A DNA stretch of 64,000 bases from Ramularia collo-cygni (GCF_900074925.1 NW_019716260.1:390539-454538); one strand, 5' to 3'; shown: positions 10,891 through 22,112, numbered from the stretch's first letter. The notes: generated by a model from the sequence alone, not told the origin. Made by a program: numbers and translations.

Positions 10891-11422
10891 ATGGCCTCCT
10901 TCACCGGAAACCCGAATCAGCAAGAAGCTTCACAATTCACCACCGGCATGACAGGATCATGTTTATGCGGCAGCATAACCATACGTCTCGACCAAGAGAA
11001 CCTCTTCACGAAACGCAACGGCCATACTTGCTGCTGCATGAATTGTCGTAAGCTCAGTGGTGGTTTAGGCGTCCATGCAATTTCTACAGTCGTGCAGAAT
11101 GTCACCCTTAGTGATCCTAGCGGCTTGGAGAGAGTTTACGTCGATACCAATACCGGTAGTGGAGGTCATATCAGTAGACACTTTTGCTCTGTTTGTAGCA
11201 GGTGAGCTATCCCGTTTATCACTCCGCTTCGCCTTTGGAAGATACTGACCGGAATTTTCTAGTCCATTGTTTTTCTCCACGGCTTCTCATCCAACCATGA
11301 TCACTGTAGCCCTGGGCCTATTTCCAAAGGCTCCTGTGCCAGAGTATGAGTTTTTCGCTGGTCATAGACATGAATGGCAGCCGGGAGTTGAAGGTGTTGT
11401 TGCGTTTGAAACGATGCCGTAG
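10891..11422 (+). CDS. GFA/CENP-V domain zinc protein
   Basis: Predicted 156 residues. The Cys pattern is that of the GFA (glutathione-dependent formaldehyde-activating) fold: GSCLCGSITI near residue 22, then CCCMNCRKLSGG, then FCSVCSSPLFF after the splice. The family binds two zinc ions, and many fungal members have unknown substrates, so only the fold is claimed. Exons are 10891-11201 and 11263-11422, with a 61-base intron (GTGAGC...TTCTAG) that rebuilds the C-x2-C-x-S-P motif exactly. The start at 10891 has a strong context (CACCATGGC). A downstream ATG at 10948 just before the first Cys pair is an alternative. Confidence 0.85.
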
Positions 11423-11720
11423 TGATTGCTTTTGGACGAAGCAGGTTCGAAAATCTCAGTGGCCAGCCATGAATCAAGTTTGATCTTCGATGAGCTAGTT
11501 GTAAAAATGATATCAACACACTGCGAACTACAGTAGTCCAAAGAAGGACAACATTGTGATGTATCTTTGTTTCATTCTCCATCATCATCGGCGTACTTGC
11601 AGTGGGCGTTTTGACGCTCTCTCGATTGCTCGATATTAAGGATACGCATACATCAGTGAACATAACTTCATGTCCCGCGCTTCTGTCGGAATCTTCTCTT
11701 TCTCTATCTGCTCTGCCGTG

Positions 11721-13484
11721 TCACCAGCTCAACGGCCTACCAGCAGCAGCCCTCTCTCTCCGTATTGCCCAGCCCCTGACAGCAAACACGACAATCTGCC
11801 ACGTCATAACGACGCCCGTCAACCCCATAGTAAGCGTGAAAATAGTCATGGCATCCAACCCATTCTCTTCGATAGCAGCAACAGTATCCGAAGCGCTGTT
11901 CATAAAAATGATGCCCCCACTTGTCAGACAGAATGCAGCTACAAGCTCACTAGGAGGTCTACCAGCGAAATGCGATGTCGGCGGTTTGATATACATCAGC
12001 ACGTATGTTGTAGCCCGCGCGATGCCAAATGCTGTGAAAAGACCACCCCACTGCGCATGCATCATCGTACTGACCATGCTGGACTGATGATGCGCTCCCA
12101 TCATCATGCCCAACAGCATTATGACTGTAGCTGGCATTGGGTTCATAGGAGCTCGATATGTCTGAGGTTCTGACCATTCATCTGTGTCCGTTCGAAGAGG
12201 CCCGCTCGCCTGGTATTCCTCCTCCTTGTCGCACTTTTGTACGATGATGGGCGTGTTGATGAGCTTCCGCAGCCAGTCAGATTCGACGAGCATACCCAGT
12301 AGACCGCCTCCGAAGAACAGTATCGTGATACTAACGTGTTCGAGGTCTTGCGCGCTCCAGTCCTTGCCCCAATTGTTGAGATGTTCCAGAAATACATTCG
12401 AGGCTCCATACAACCATATGACAAATGACTCCGTAAATTCTGCGGAGGGAATTCTCCACTTCCACTTCGCCACCAAAGGAGGCTGCGGGCGGATGTTCCA
12501 CGCCCAGCCAAATTCCGTGAATGCTCCCATCCAGCGTCCGAGGGTCAACAGTCCATACCAGAAGAATATGCCACCTTTGATGAAGTGTGCGAGACCAGAG
12601 AAGATTTCCCTATCGCGGAAAAGCCCTCCTGATACGATGAGGCCGGAGAGTAGTGCCACAAAGCCTAGCAATAGCAAGATCTTCTCGAGCAAGGTCTGCG
12701 CAAAACGAGCGCCTTGCAACGTATTTTCGGTCCGTAGACGTCCAATGGTTCTGGAGATAAACCCAATCGAGTGTCCTGTGAATTTCTTGCTTTCGATGTC
12801 ATTCTCTTCACTCAACGACAGATCGTCGGTTGTCGCTTTGAATTGTGGATGGCTTGAGTCGGACGAGTTCTGTCGCGATGCAAGCAATGATTCTGAGTGG
12901 CGCTCGGTGCCATGGCCAGAGTCTCTCGATAACCTTCCTTCATACTGGTTCAGCAACCCGTACTCCTCCAAGTTCTGGGCACGGGAAGGCTTTTCTGGAG
13001 CGCGCACAGTAGCTCTGCGCTTCCCGCAAGTGACACATATCGAGAGTAGCGTCCACACTATTGTAGACGCTACCACAACCCAGCCAAGCGAATGGTGTGC
13101 ATTACCCACATACAAGTCCGGCGTGGAGTGGTTATAGACCATCCCAGTAAAGAAGCCAACACCGTTAATAATGTGGAACATAACCTGGGCCGGTATCTGG
13201 AACCTGGATCCTGCCGTACTGAGCATCACTGCAAGAGGCATGGCTATTGTCCATGCCACGATCATGAATGTTGCATGCGCCAGATTCCAACCACCATGCT
13301 GTCCGTGTCGAAAGTAGCTTTCCGCACTGACGGCCATCGCCATAGTGTTATCATGTTCTTCTATTGTTGCTTTTCCTGCAGTATTTGACCCGACATTCGT
13401 AGCTCCGTGATCGTGAGCGCCAGCAAGGGGCAGCACCGCAAGAATCACGGGTATAAGGAGAATCGAGTCGAGCCTTATCCGCAT
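11721..13484 (-). CDS. Ytp1-like multispan membrane protein
   Basis: Intronless, 587 residues. It opens with a signal peptide (MRIRLDSILLIPVILAVLPLAGA) and a His-rich stretch (AHDHGATN). The first third has four hydrophobic helices with conserved-looking His, resembling the cytochrome b561-type module found at the start of fungal Ytp1-like proteins. A charged loop (about residues 165-265) leads to a second bundle of helices (for example ILLLLGFVALLSGLIVSGGLF, FFWYGLLTLGRWMG and LFFGGGLLGMLVE). Ytp1 has no settled function; some have proposed an electron-transport-like role on the basis of sequence. The gene lies opposite to the GFA gene, with ends about 300 bases apart. Confidence 0.82.
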   Translation of the reverse strand: MRIRLDSILLIPVILAVLPLAGAHDHGATNVGSNTAGKATIEEHDNTMAMAVSAESYFRHGQHGGWNLAHATFMIVAWTIAMPLAVMLSTAGSRFQIPAQVMFHIINGVGFFTGMVYNHSTPDLYVGNAHHSLGWVVVASTIVWTLLSICVTCGKRRATVRAPEKPSRAQNLEEYGLLNQYEGRLSRDSGHGTERHSESLLASRQNSSDSSHPQFKATTDDLSLSEENDIESKKFTGHSIGFISRTIGRLRTENTLQGARFAQTLLEKILLLLGFVALLSGLIVSGGLFRDREIFSGLAHFIKGGIFFWYGLLTLGRWMGAFTEFGWAWNIRPQPPLVAKWKWRIPSAEFTESFVIWLYGASNVFLEHLNNWGKDWSAQDLEHVSITILFFGGGLLGMLVESDWLRKLINTPIIVQKCDKEEEYQASGPLRTDTDEWSEPQTYRAPMNPMPATVIMLLGMMMGAHHQSSMVSTMMHAQWGGLFTAFGIARATTYVLMYIKPPTSHFAGRPPSELVAAFCLTSGGIIFMNSASDTVAAIEENGLDAMTIFTLTMGLTGVVMTWQIVVFAVRGWAIRRERAAAGRPLSW

Positions 13485-14906
13485 GGCCGAGTCCTATCGT
13501 TTCTAGTGTAATTCTTGTCGGTGGCTGGGATGGTTCTGTTCTTTCGAAGGTTCTGAAAAAGGGGGGACTGAGAGGAAAGGAGCAGCGTTCGATCTATACT
13601 CGCGGTTGAGTCAAATCGCTCTTAATATGAAGGATGGAAGAAATGAGCATGACTGAATGGAGAACAGCAGGATGTTTCAGCGGGATACAAAAGATGAATA
13701 CTAATAGATCGTCGCGCTCCCTCACATCGGCTTTCCGTAAATCTCGCTGTCCACCGTTCGGGAGAACTTTCCACGAGCGGAGATAGCACATGATCGTGCG
13801 CGATACCGACCATTGATGACAGGTNATGTTGTGACGTGCTGTCAGATTTGCACAAGCTGCATAGAGCATAAGCTGCGTGCTGATCTACCCGAGGATTAGC
13901 TGCATGAGCCGGATGTCTTGAAGCGAGTTTCTGCAGTGATCGGCTCTTTGAAGACGCTTTCAATAACGAATCACGAGAGCATACATGCTTCGTTGCGGTG
14001 ATGCTGCGATAGCAATGGTGCCCAAAGTATGCGCAATCGAAATCTTGAACATGACCTCCCGGTGATGTAGCTGACAAACCGATCATATCCAATGGTATGA
14101 ACAGTCGGCGACGATGTTGCAATGTGGCAGCCGATCTGCAGCATCTCCATTCACCTGCCTTGTGACGATCACCTTCGGGTTTTGGATGCAGCCCGATCTG
14201 CCGTCATCTTATCAAGCCAAATGCTGACTGCAGCTGGAACCTCCGCGGGGTGTCAGACAAGTTTGTTGTGTCGTTGGCTGCCGCCAAGTTCCGTCGACAC
14301 GACCAAGAGAGCGTCCAACCCACCCCACCATGATGAATGATGAATGATGAATGGTCCTGCCAATCTTTCACTCGTTCTGCCTTGATGAAAGTTGTCGATA
14401 TGCTGATAAATCAACAACGCATATCGGTCAGCGGCCCAGCACCGAGGATTTGCGACTCATCCCAGCGACTGCAAGCATCTCTCGATGACGTTAGGTTGAA
14501 GAGCGTTCTTCATACCTTACATGCAAATGTCGATGTAACAGGCTTCAACTACGCGGGATCGATTTCCGACTTTTGGCACATTGCACCGCCAAGCCGGATG
14601 CGGAAGTGCACTCGTTTCGGGTTGTGCGAAGCAGACCAGCGCTGACACAGCATAGTCTATAAGAGGACTTCGACGCACACATCGACAGCACAATATGCAG
14701 AGTACCAAAATGGCGTATAGAAAGGATATTGAAGGTGAGGTGAGGTCGGGATTGGATTTCAACACGCTAGGTGACCTTGGCGCAAGAGCAGAAAACAGTA
14801 AAGGCACGAGGTACTTCCTAAGAAAGAGTATGCTGCACTCAGATCCACCATCGTTGTGGGTCTCCTTAGGTGGTTGTCTAGATGGCCGTGTACGGGAGTC
14901 TGCCCA
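13485..14906. other. 1.4 kb intergenic stretch
   Basis: Upstream of the Ytp1-like gene and downstream of the CRAL-TRIO gene. No frame here has recognisable protein features. A short GATGAAT reiteration (three units) is at about 14333-14352. Nothing else stands out. Confidence 0.5.
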
Positions 14907-16635
14907 TTAGTCTAGCTCGTCCTGGGCGGCATCACCATCGCCGACGGCTCTCTTCTTATCCCCAGGATAAAAGTCCAATTCTCCGTTCTTTCCCAGCACG
15001 CCTTGACGGTCATACAACGATTTGGCGCGAATGTATGGATCCAGCTTCCAGTAGTTCTCCGCCAACCTCTGCGCCAGTCGCATGCGTCCCTCGCCTAGGT
15101 CCTCGCCTTGCATCCACTTTACCGTCTCGCTTTCATAAGACTTCACCAGCTCAGTACGCTCTGCCAGAATACTGTCACGCTCCGAAGTCTTTGCCAGGTC
15201 CGCATCCTCATTGCTGCCCTCCGCGGGCTCCTGGTAGGAATACACAAAGTCTTCGTCTCCGCCAAGTTCCTTCATAATCTTATCCCGGGGAATGAATTGC
15301 TGCAAGTCATCGACATTCGAGACAAAGTGAACTTTTGACGCGACAACGGGATCGAGCCAACCCTTGATGATTTTCCAGATTCCCTGGAAGAGCCATGGGG
15401 ACTTGTAGACGAGAACAGAGCCTAGCGATTCTGGATAGTTGGCCTCGAAGCACTTGATCATGAACTTTACAGGTGTATAGTCCATGTTGGCCATGCTGAA
15501 GTCGGTCATGTCGAAGACGATGGTCTGTTGNCNGGGTCAGTACTCATTCGCCAATCCGCATCGGTGAGGCAGTAAAGCTTACAGCGGTGTCAACGGGAGC
15601 ACGAAGCAGCATGCGTGCAGTCTCAATGGTAAAGACAGTGAATCGCTCCAGGCTCTTCTCGCTTTGCTCTCCCTGCCGATGCAATCTCACGCGAACGTAA
15701 CAGCAAGGCCGCCCATCCTTGTCCGCACCATGCAGGAACGACTTGCCCATCCTCAACTGTGCCATGAAGTCCTCGCCCTCCTTCTTCTCCGCCGCATTTC
15801 CGGACCGTGTCTCCTGTATCGCGTGACCTTCGCCATGAATCATGATATCGTCATCCACGTGCATCTCCTCACTACGCCAGTGCATTGTCGAGATCAACAT
15901 AACCAGTGCGGCCTGCACGTCCCATTTTCGCGCGCGAAGGAAACGAAGTAGCAGTGCATCCGGGTGATCGTGCTTGCTCATGCTCCAAAAGGCCTCTCGC
16001 AATGCTTCCGGGGTTTGCGAAGCTAGCGCCTGTTCAAACTCCTTTGTCTGGCCATGTTTATCGTTGTTTACACCACCACCAGCATCGGCTTGGTCATCGT
16101 CTTTGCCCTTTTTGCTGAATAGCCCTAGTCTGCCCTTTTTCTTCTTCTTGTCGGGCGTGTCGACTGGGGCAGCAGTGGTAGATGCCGTGGCTGCATGCTC
16201 GTGTGCGACACCAAAGACGTCTAGAGTCGCCGCCCACATCTCCTTTAACTTGTCCTCCTGCTCGGGGGTCAGATTTCCGGGCCTGCCAGGCGGCATTTGA
16301 GGTGCCATGACGAGATTGAACTCTTGCGCACTGAGCGCGACTGTTGCCTTTGGTTCGCTGTCTTCTATCTGTATCGGCGACTTCGCGGGTCGACTGTATC
16401 TGATCCCAATGTATGCAACTCCGAACGAAAGTGCTGCGGCGAGCAGAAAAGTGGTGGTGTCAAGGCCGCTTCTCTGTACCTGAGGTTTGCGGTGACGAGT
16501 TGCAAGTGAAACTGGGGAATGAAGTCGACGACCGCCGCTGGCAAAGGCACTCCTCGGTAACACTCGGCAGGGCGCAGAAAGGTCGGCAAAAAGAATAGGA
16601 CGGTGGTGAAGGATGCTGCGGTTTACAGCGGACAT
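14907..16635 (-). CDS. CRAL-TRIO (Sec14-like) lipid-transfer protein with N-terminal anchor
   Basis: Predicted 556 residues. The CRAL-TRIO N-terminal helices are at about residues 200-250 (DALLLRFLRARKWDVQAAL). The lipid-binding domain follows and spans the splice: APVDTA joins TIVFDMTDFSMANMDY, with VKFMIKCFEANYPESLG and HFVSNVDDLQQFIP later. The closest named relatives are Csr1/Sfh-type phosphatidylinositol transfer proteins. Unusually, the first about 55 residues are Arg/Ser-rich without acids, and a hydrophobic helix (TTTFLLAAALSFGVAYIGI) follows, which suggests mitochondrial targeting plus membrane anchoring. Exons are 16635-15583 and 15524-14907; the 58-base intron contains two N bases. 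A Lys-rich linker (DKKKKKGRLG) precedes the domain. Confidence 0.85.
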
Positions 16636-16959
16636 GAAGGAGTTTCACCGAAGGGGAAAGGTCGTCGATGTCGCACCGAGGAAGAAGGAGGCTCGTATGT
16701 CCTTGCTCCTCTTCACAGCTGCACCTCACAATATTATGACGCACGCACGCGCGCTAAGTACTTACACATGTAAAGTACCCAGCATTGAGCGAGCTGGCCA
16801 TTTGTACTGACGGAAGCAAGGTACATATACCATGAAGAAAATTGAACCAACGCCATGTTTCGTAACGTTACTAGAAATACATGCACACGCAGTCATGACA
16901 TGTTACCCCTGCGCAAGTACCAACAAGCTTTTCATTCTAACATTCGTTGAAAGCATCAT
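16636..16959. other. Intergenic between CRAL-TRIO and PDI genes
   Basis: About 320 bases holding the CRAL-TRIO promoter and the 3' UTR of the PDI gene (both genes on the minus strand). No structure seen. Confidence 0.5.
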
Positions 16960-18641
16960 CTAAAGCTCATCGTGCTCATCAAGATCCTCATCACCGGTGA
17001 GCGCCTCCTTCACGACCTCAGCTGCCTCCTTGACGGCATCCTTGATGCCTTCAGTGGCAGCGGCGGCCTGCTTGGGCATNCCCTCGGTCTCGACAGTCTC
17101 GGTCTCCTCAGGAGCAACGTATGCGTCAATGCCGTGGGAGCCGTTCTCCTTAATGAACTTGGCAAGGTCCTTGATAGAGCGGTCACCAGAGTACTCAATT
17201 GGCGCGTCCTTGGAGCCGGCCTTGAAGAGCTTGATGGTGGGGAAGCCCTGGATCTCATCTGGAACGTCGTTGAGGGTGGCATCGACCTTGGAGATGACGA
17301 CCTTGTCGGCGTGGTCCTTGTACATGCCAGCGAGCTCATCGTACTTTGGTGCAAGAGCCTTGCAGTGTCCGCACCATGGCGCGTAGAACTCGAGGAGGAC
17401 ATCCTGCTTGCTGTCGATGACGACTTCCTGATAGTTCTTGGCCACAACAACCGTGACTGGGCCCTCCTGCTTCTCTGGGATGGGCTCGCTCTTGATGCTT
17501 GGCTCAATCTTACCAGCAACGAAATCCTTGACAAAGTTTCCAATCTTCTTCTCGCTGAGAGCCTTGGCGGAGCCGGCCTCGGTGTAAGGGAACTTCTGGT
17601 TCTTGGTGGTGTCCTGAATAGCGAAAGCTGGCCATGTGCCGACCTCGAGGTTGAGGTTGCCTGCGTGCTGGCCGAAAGCGCCGGCATCGATGGTTGCGAA
17701 GTTGACCTTGCCCTTGTACTGCTCAGCCACTGGCTTGAGTGACTTGGCGAGGGATTCACGCTCCTCTGGGGTTTCAGCGAAGATGTAAGCGAGAGGAATG
17801 CCGGCCTGCAGAAGAATTAGTACATAGACGAGCAAAGCGACGCAGGTCATCCCAAACTCACGGCCATGTAGTCAGCGTAGGTCTCTGGTCCAACCTCGCC
17901 GATCAAAGGAGTAGCAGCGGTCTTTGCGAATGCCAGAATGTCTTCCTTGACAAACTTCTCCGTGAAAGTGTTCTTGCCCTCATCGAACGTCTTGTAGAGG
18001 ACGATCGATGGCTGCACGACACCCTCGGCCTCCGCGAGGCCGGCGTCAGATGTGGCGCCAAAGAGGTAGTTGTCGCGGAGCTCCTCGCCAACCTCAGTGA
18101 AGGTGGCGTTGGAAGCCTTGTCATCAGCACCGAAGAAACCAACGACGACAATCTTGTCGGCGGTCTTGAACTCGTCCAATCCCGTAGATGTGGTGAGCTC
18201 GGAGACGGCGGGCAATGACTGCTTGGTCATGTATGAGACGATTGCAGGTGCCTTGCGCTGGCCAGAGTATGGTGTCACATTCTCTGTGCCTCTGAAAACC
18301 TTGAGGGTTGGGTATCCTTCCACACCGTACTCTTTGCATAGATCCGCCTGCTCGGTGCAGTCAATCTTGGCGAGCGCAATGTTCTTCTCCTTCAGTGTCG
18401 TAGCAGCATCCTCGTACTCGGGCGCGAGCGCCTTGCAGTGGCCGCACCATGGGGCGAAGACTGCGTGTCACGGTCAGCAGACATTGGAGGAAGCTGGAAC
18501 GGGTGGTGATGGCAACGTACACTCTGCAAGGACAAGGCTGTTCTCCTTGATGAAAGGTGCAAAGGTCTCCTCAGTCAAGTCGTGCACATCGCTGGCAGCT
18601 GCCAGGGCAGCAAGGCCCATCAATCCGAGTGAGTAGCGCAT
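16960..18641 (-). CDS. pdi1: Protein disulfide isomerase of the ER
   Basis: Predicted 521 residues that form and rearrange disulfides in the ER lumen. A short signal peptide (MRYSLGLMGLAALAAAS) is followed by thioredoxin domain a with active site APWCGHC (about residue 50), two redox-inactive domains b and b' (MAAGIPLAYIFAETPEE is typical of b'), domain a' with YAPWCGHCKALAPKYDEL, and an acidic tail ending in the retention signal HDEL. Exons are 18641-18521, 18460-17862 and 17805-16960. The first intron (60 bases) splits the codon just before the first active site; the second is 56 bases. A long frame on the opposite strand (16972-17742) is a shadow caused by GC-rich codons. One N at 17080 lies in the tail. 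Confidence 0.97.
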
Positions 18642-19327
18642 GATGTGTGATTGCAGCTGATCTGTGATGGGAATTGATCAAGATCGGTACCAATGTTGGA
18701 TGTGTACCGGGCAGTGGTGGCAGAGATGAAAGATTGTGAGAGAGAGACGTGAGTGTTATGTACCCGCTTGAGCTTTCAGATGATAGCTGTCCTCAATGTC
18801 CAACATCCGCCTCGATCCTCCAATTAATGTCATGNTGGACCCCTACTTTGACTCGAATGCCACGGATCCATCCAGCCTATGGAACCTTGTTAAAAGATGG
18901 GGCCACCTATTTACTTCTCCCCGAAATGATCTCTTTGTCTTCAATGCTATCTACTCCTCGTACGGCGATAGCATACCCTCGATTCTCCTCCCTGTTTGCG
19001 CTCGATCCTTGGCTTGCGAGGACACATTGCAAACTTGTTTTGACTCGAGGTAACACAGTCAAACTCAAAGATGCCACGGAGCACTTCCTTTGGCCCCCAC
19101 TATATATACTAGCGTATCTTCCTTCGCGCGCGTTTGCCAACTGCAGGATTGTCGCTGGGAGCCAAAACTAACAAGACAGAGAGCAACGATGGATACTCCT
19201 GGTCCGCCACTGACTCCTTCCTCGGCGGCGACACATCGGAGCAGGTCGCGACGTATGCACGGCAGCTTGTACCTAAGGTAGCCTTTGGCCGATGGAGATT
19301 TCGAGAGGCTTGCGTGATTATGTACAG

Positions 19328-19443
19328 TGTACGGAGGTCCGAATCCAGAGTCCTTGCCAGTCAGACTCAGCTTCTGCCATATCAAAGCTTAATCAAGTTG
19401 AATCAATTGACCGGCAAGGACTTCTGATTTGGACCTCCGTACA
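19328..19443. mobile_element. MITE-like element, copy 1
   Basis: A 116-base unit with terminal inverted repeats of about 36 bases. The left end begins TGTACGGAGGTCC and the right end is its complement GGACCTCCGTACA. About 32 of the 36 arm bases pair, including AGTCCTTGCC in both arms. The short central part (CAGCTTCTGCCATATC) is shared with copy 2. TA dinucleotides flank the inner ends, as in Tc1/mariner-derived MITEs, but the family is inferred. There is no coding capacity. Confidence 0.7.
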
Positions 19444-19614
19444 GCATCTTACCCCGCTGGAATGGCACTCCGGTGACTCAACTCATACGAACCTCTCGCC
19501 ACCTCGCTGTGGGAGGAGAGGACTCCTGCGTCCAAGACGAAGTCGACATCCAGTAGAGAGAGGTTCATGCGAGTCAAAACCAACGGGCGGCATACTGCAG
19601 TGGTTCCATGATGT

Positions 19615-19726
19615 ACAGTGGTCCGAGTCGAAAGTCCTTGCCCGTCAACCACAGCTTCTGCCATATCGACGTCTAATCAAGTAGTATCAACGACCGGCAA
19701 AGTCTTTTGACTCGGAACTCCAGCAG
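19615..19726. mobile_element. MITE-like element, copy 2
   Basis: Diverged second copy in the same orientation as copy 1, about 170 bases away. Left arm (19622-19647) and right arm (19691-19716) are inverted copies, sharing TCCGAGTC and CTTTGCC or CCTTGCC cores. The central CAGCTTCTGCCATATC and TCTAATCAAGT segments match copy 1 closely. The outer boundaries are approximate. Its right end stops about seven bases short of the stop codon of the kinase-like gene, so it forms that gene's 3' flank. Confidence 0.65.
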
Positions 19727-19732
19727 TGAGTT

Positions 19733-20774
19733 TCACTTCGCCAACTGAGTCAAAGCAGCCGTCAGATTCCGTCGAGCTGTCAGATCATCCCCATCGTCCG
19801 AAGGTCGATAGCACTGCCGTACGACAGCCAGCAGAGAGTGGTAGAGGATATATCTGCAAATCTTGTCAGCAAAGCACTATCAGCGGGCTTTCAAATGCAT
19901 ACAAGTATTGTCGGATTCGTTGATCCTCTGTTCTATTGGGAAGCTTTCCAAACCCTTCCGCAAAACTGACAGACGGTTTATAGAAGCAATCCGACATGTA
20001 CGGATCTCCCCAGGTCGCAGTGGAAAGGTCGAGCAAGCCAGACACCATCATGCTGTGAGTGTCCACGACGATATTCCTGTCCGATACCATTTCTAGGAGA
20101 AAGAGTTTCGGTTGCGTGATTTGGTCCAATTGTGACCTATAGCGATGGGCCTGCTGGCGGATGAATTCATACGGCAGACTGACCAAGGCGTCTTCTGCGT
20201 CTCGCAAGAGTAATTCCAGCAGACTGGCGAAGTACTTCGACCAGGACGAATATCCAGGCAGAGCAACTTCTTTGACACCTCCAAAGGAAGAATTTGTGAC
20301 ACGGGCTAGACAGCGCACGTGCTTTCCCAAGCTTTTGTCGATGCTGGCGAGAGCTTTGGAGGATAATGAGGGCNCCACGTCTGCTAGGATGGATCCTTTG
20401 AACGGCCCACTGATGAGGTAGAAGCTTCCAAGGGGTATCGTTGTGGTGTGGTACTCGATCAGTCTCGGTACAAGTAGGTCAGATCTGCCTCGAAGGACCT
20501 GTAAGATGGTGGCTTCCTTCCTCAACCCGTCCTCCTCTTGCCGCAAAAGTCTCACGTGGATGGATGGTCGGCATCGNAGCACATAAAAGAAGTCGGAGGT
20601 GGATCGCAAACGAAATGTGCGGAAGATTACTCCGCCGAAACGCTCCACGGTGACGGACTTGGTCTGGAGAGCTTTACTAGCAACTCGTTGGATCGAGCAT
20701 GGATCGGGCGACTTTGATGATGAGGAAGACATTTTTAATTCGAGTACTTCATCGATGGGCAGGTTGACCGTCAT
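19733..20774 (-). CDS. Aminoglycoside-phosphotransferase-fold kinase-like protein, degenerate
   Basis: Predicted 330 residues of the APH/choline-kinase-like group common in filamentous fungi. Seen are an N-lobe (RKEATILQVLRG, VPRLIEYHTTT, GSFYLISGPFKG) and the end of the catalytic region VSGLLDLSTATWGDPYMSD, which corresponds to the usual I/V-D-W-E...WGDP. The upstream loop that should read H-G-D-x4-N is here LLEMVSDRNIVV: the family His and catalytic Asp are absent, so activity is doubtful. Exons are 20774-19903 and 19853-19733. The 49-base intron (GTATGC...GCTGAC...TTGCAG) is my inference; it restores the expected C-terminal helix (YHSLLAVVRQCYR), while without it the frame would stop at 19866. 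The substrate is unknown. Confidence 0.7.
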
Positions 20775-22112
20775 TTGTATGTCGGCCTCTCAGCGCCCTT
20801 GGAACCAACGATAATGCTCTGAAACGGATGGTGTGGACACTGTGTGAGATGGCTTTACACAAGACATCTCAAGGGGCACATATGCTTGTCGAAGATGCGG
20901 GATCTTTGCTTTAGGGCAGCGAGCTTCTGGGGGTGGACCGAAGTAGACCGAAGATTGTCGGCGAATGTAGAGGATGCATCACTCCAGAAACAGTAGCCAT
21001 CCGAGCGAGCCCATTGCAAGCCAGGTCGCTTAGTTCGAGCCATGTATGGTCCGCTCCATCGTGATGGCATCAGCGGGCTTGCTGCGGATCGATCTTGCGC
21101 GGCCCGTAAGCCCACGGCGAAAAGACGGTAAAGACTGCAACATGGGGCGAACTGTACACGCGTTTGGAAACTCCCAAATGAGAATGATGCATCGATTACC
21201 TCGCGAGTTGATGGTATGCGGATGCTAAGGCTTGCGCCGCGGAAATGTAAGCTCGTGGAGAGGCGGATAGGCAAGTCGTCAGCTCGTCTATCTGAGCTGC
21301 GAGAAGTTAGCGGCGATCCTGCTCGGCCAATGGCGCCTGCTGGGTCCAAGGTGGATGCAGTGGGACTCGGTTCTCAAAGCGCCACGAGAAAATACGGTTG
21401 GTGGAGTTCTGTGTATGGAAGAAAATTGGCGAGGGCNCATTCAAGGCGAATGTTGCGCCAGGCTGACTGAGGCACCGCCGCTCGATCTGGTGCAACTCCC
21501 CGTTAGCCAGATCGATGCCACGCGACTCCTAGATGTGATATCCACAATCGCAGCCCGGGTGCGACGTCCGACGCCCAAATGCTCCACAATTCGACAGTTT
21601 CACGTGTACAATCCTTGTGCCGTGGCTGATCGTGAGACTGGGTCTCCACGTGTTGACAATAGCGATACGCGGTGTTACACGACGATTTGGCTTGACCACA
21701 TTGATGCAGCCCTTCTCGATAACCCAATCGGATTGCATTGTGGGTCAATTGTACTNCCTGTGCAAATGCGTGGTTCCATGTCAACGTATGACGAGCAGAC
21801 CAGTTGTTCATCGAACAGCGTCGGTCTTGGTCCCGCGAAGGCATCGGTTAGGTAAGGCACTCGTCTCGCCTTGTGCCTCATTCCGATTCATCCGTTAAGT
21901 GTTCTCCTTTCTACCGGACAGCGTTCGGGCTTGATGCCGTGAATGTACGGCATTCAAATTGTAACTCGCTTGACGCCTCATCCCATCAGAGCGGTTTGCA
22001 TCCCCACTCGCCAGCACGCTCGGACTGAGATCTCCTCTGCACCTTCCATCGCAGGCACTTTATAGATCGAAGAACATGGTGTGTGGGGGCGCTGTTGAGT
22101 CAGCACAGTATG
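20775..22112. other. 1.3 kb intergenic stretch
   Basis: Upstream of the kinase-like gene and downstream of tan1 (both on the minus strand). Frames of up to about 165 codons occur on both strands (for example 20855-21349 and 21355-21855), but none has hydrophobic core, motif or low-stop evidence beyond chance. I see no repeat or RNA gene. Confidence 0.5.

Larger units (their letters stand above)
18642..19732. other. Intergenic, PDI promoter with two inverted-repeat elements
   Basis: About 1.1 kb between the PDI start and the 3' end of the kinase-like gene (both on the minus strand). The part next to PDI is its promoter; I did not find an unambiguous unfolded-protein response element. The distal part holds two related MITE-like elements listed separately. 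No protein-coding frame is convincing. Confidence 0.55.

Noticed and set aside
12184..13137. 317-codon plus-strand frame opposite the Ytp1-like gene
   Set aside because: It is an antisense shadow of a long membrane-protein frame.
16972..17742. 256-codon plus-strand frame opposite the PDI gene
   Set aside because: It is antisense to a highly conserved PDI exon with GC-rich third positions; Leu/Val/Asp-rich translation has no family features.
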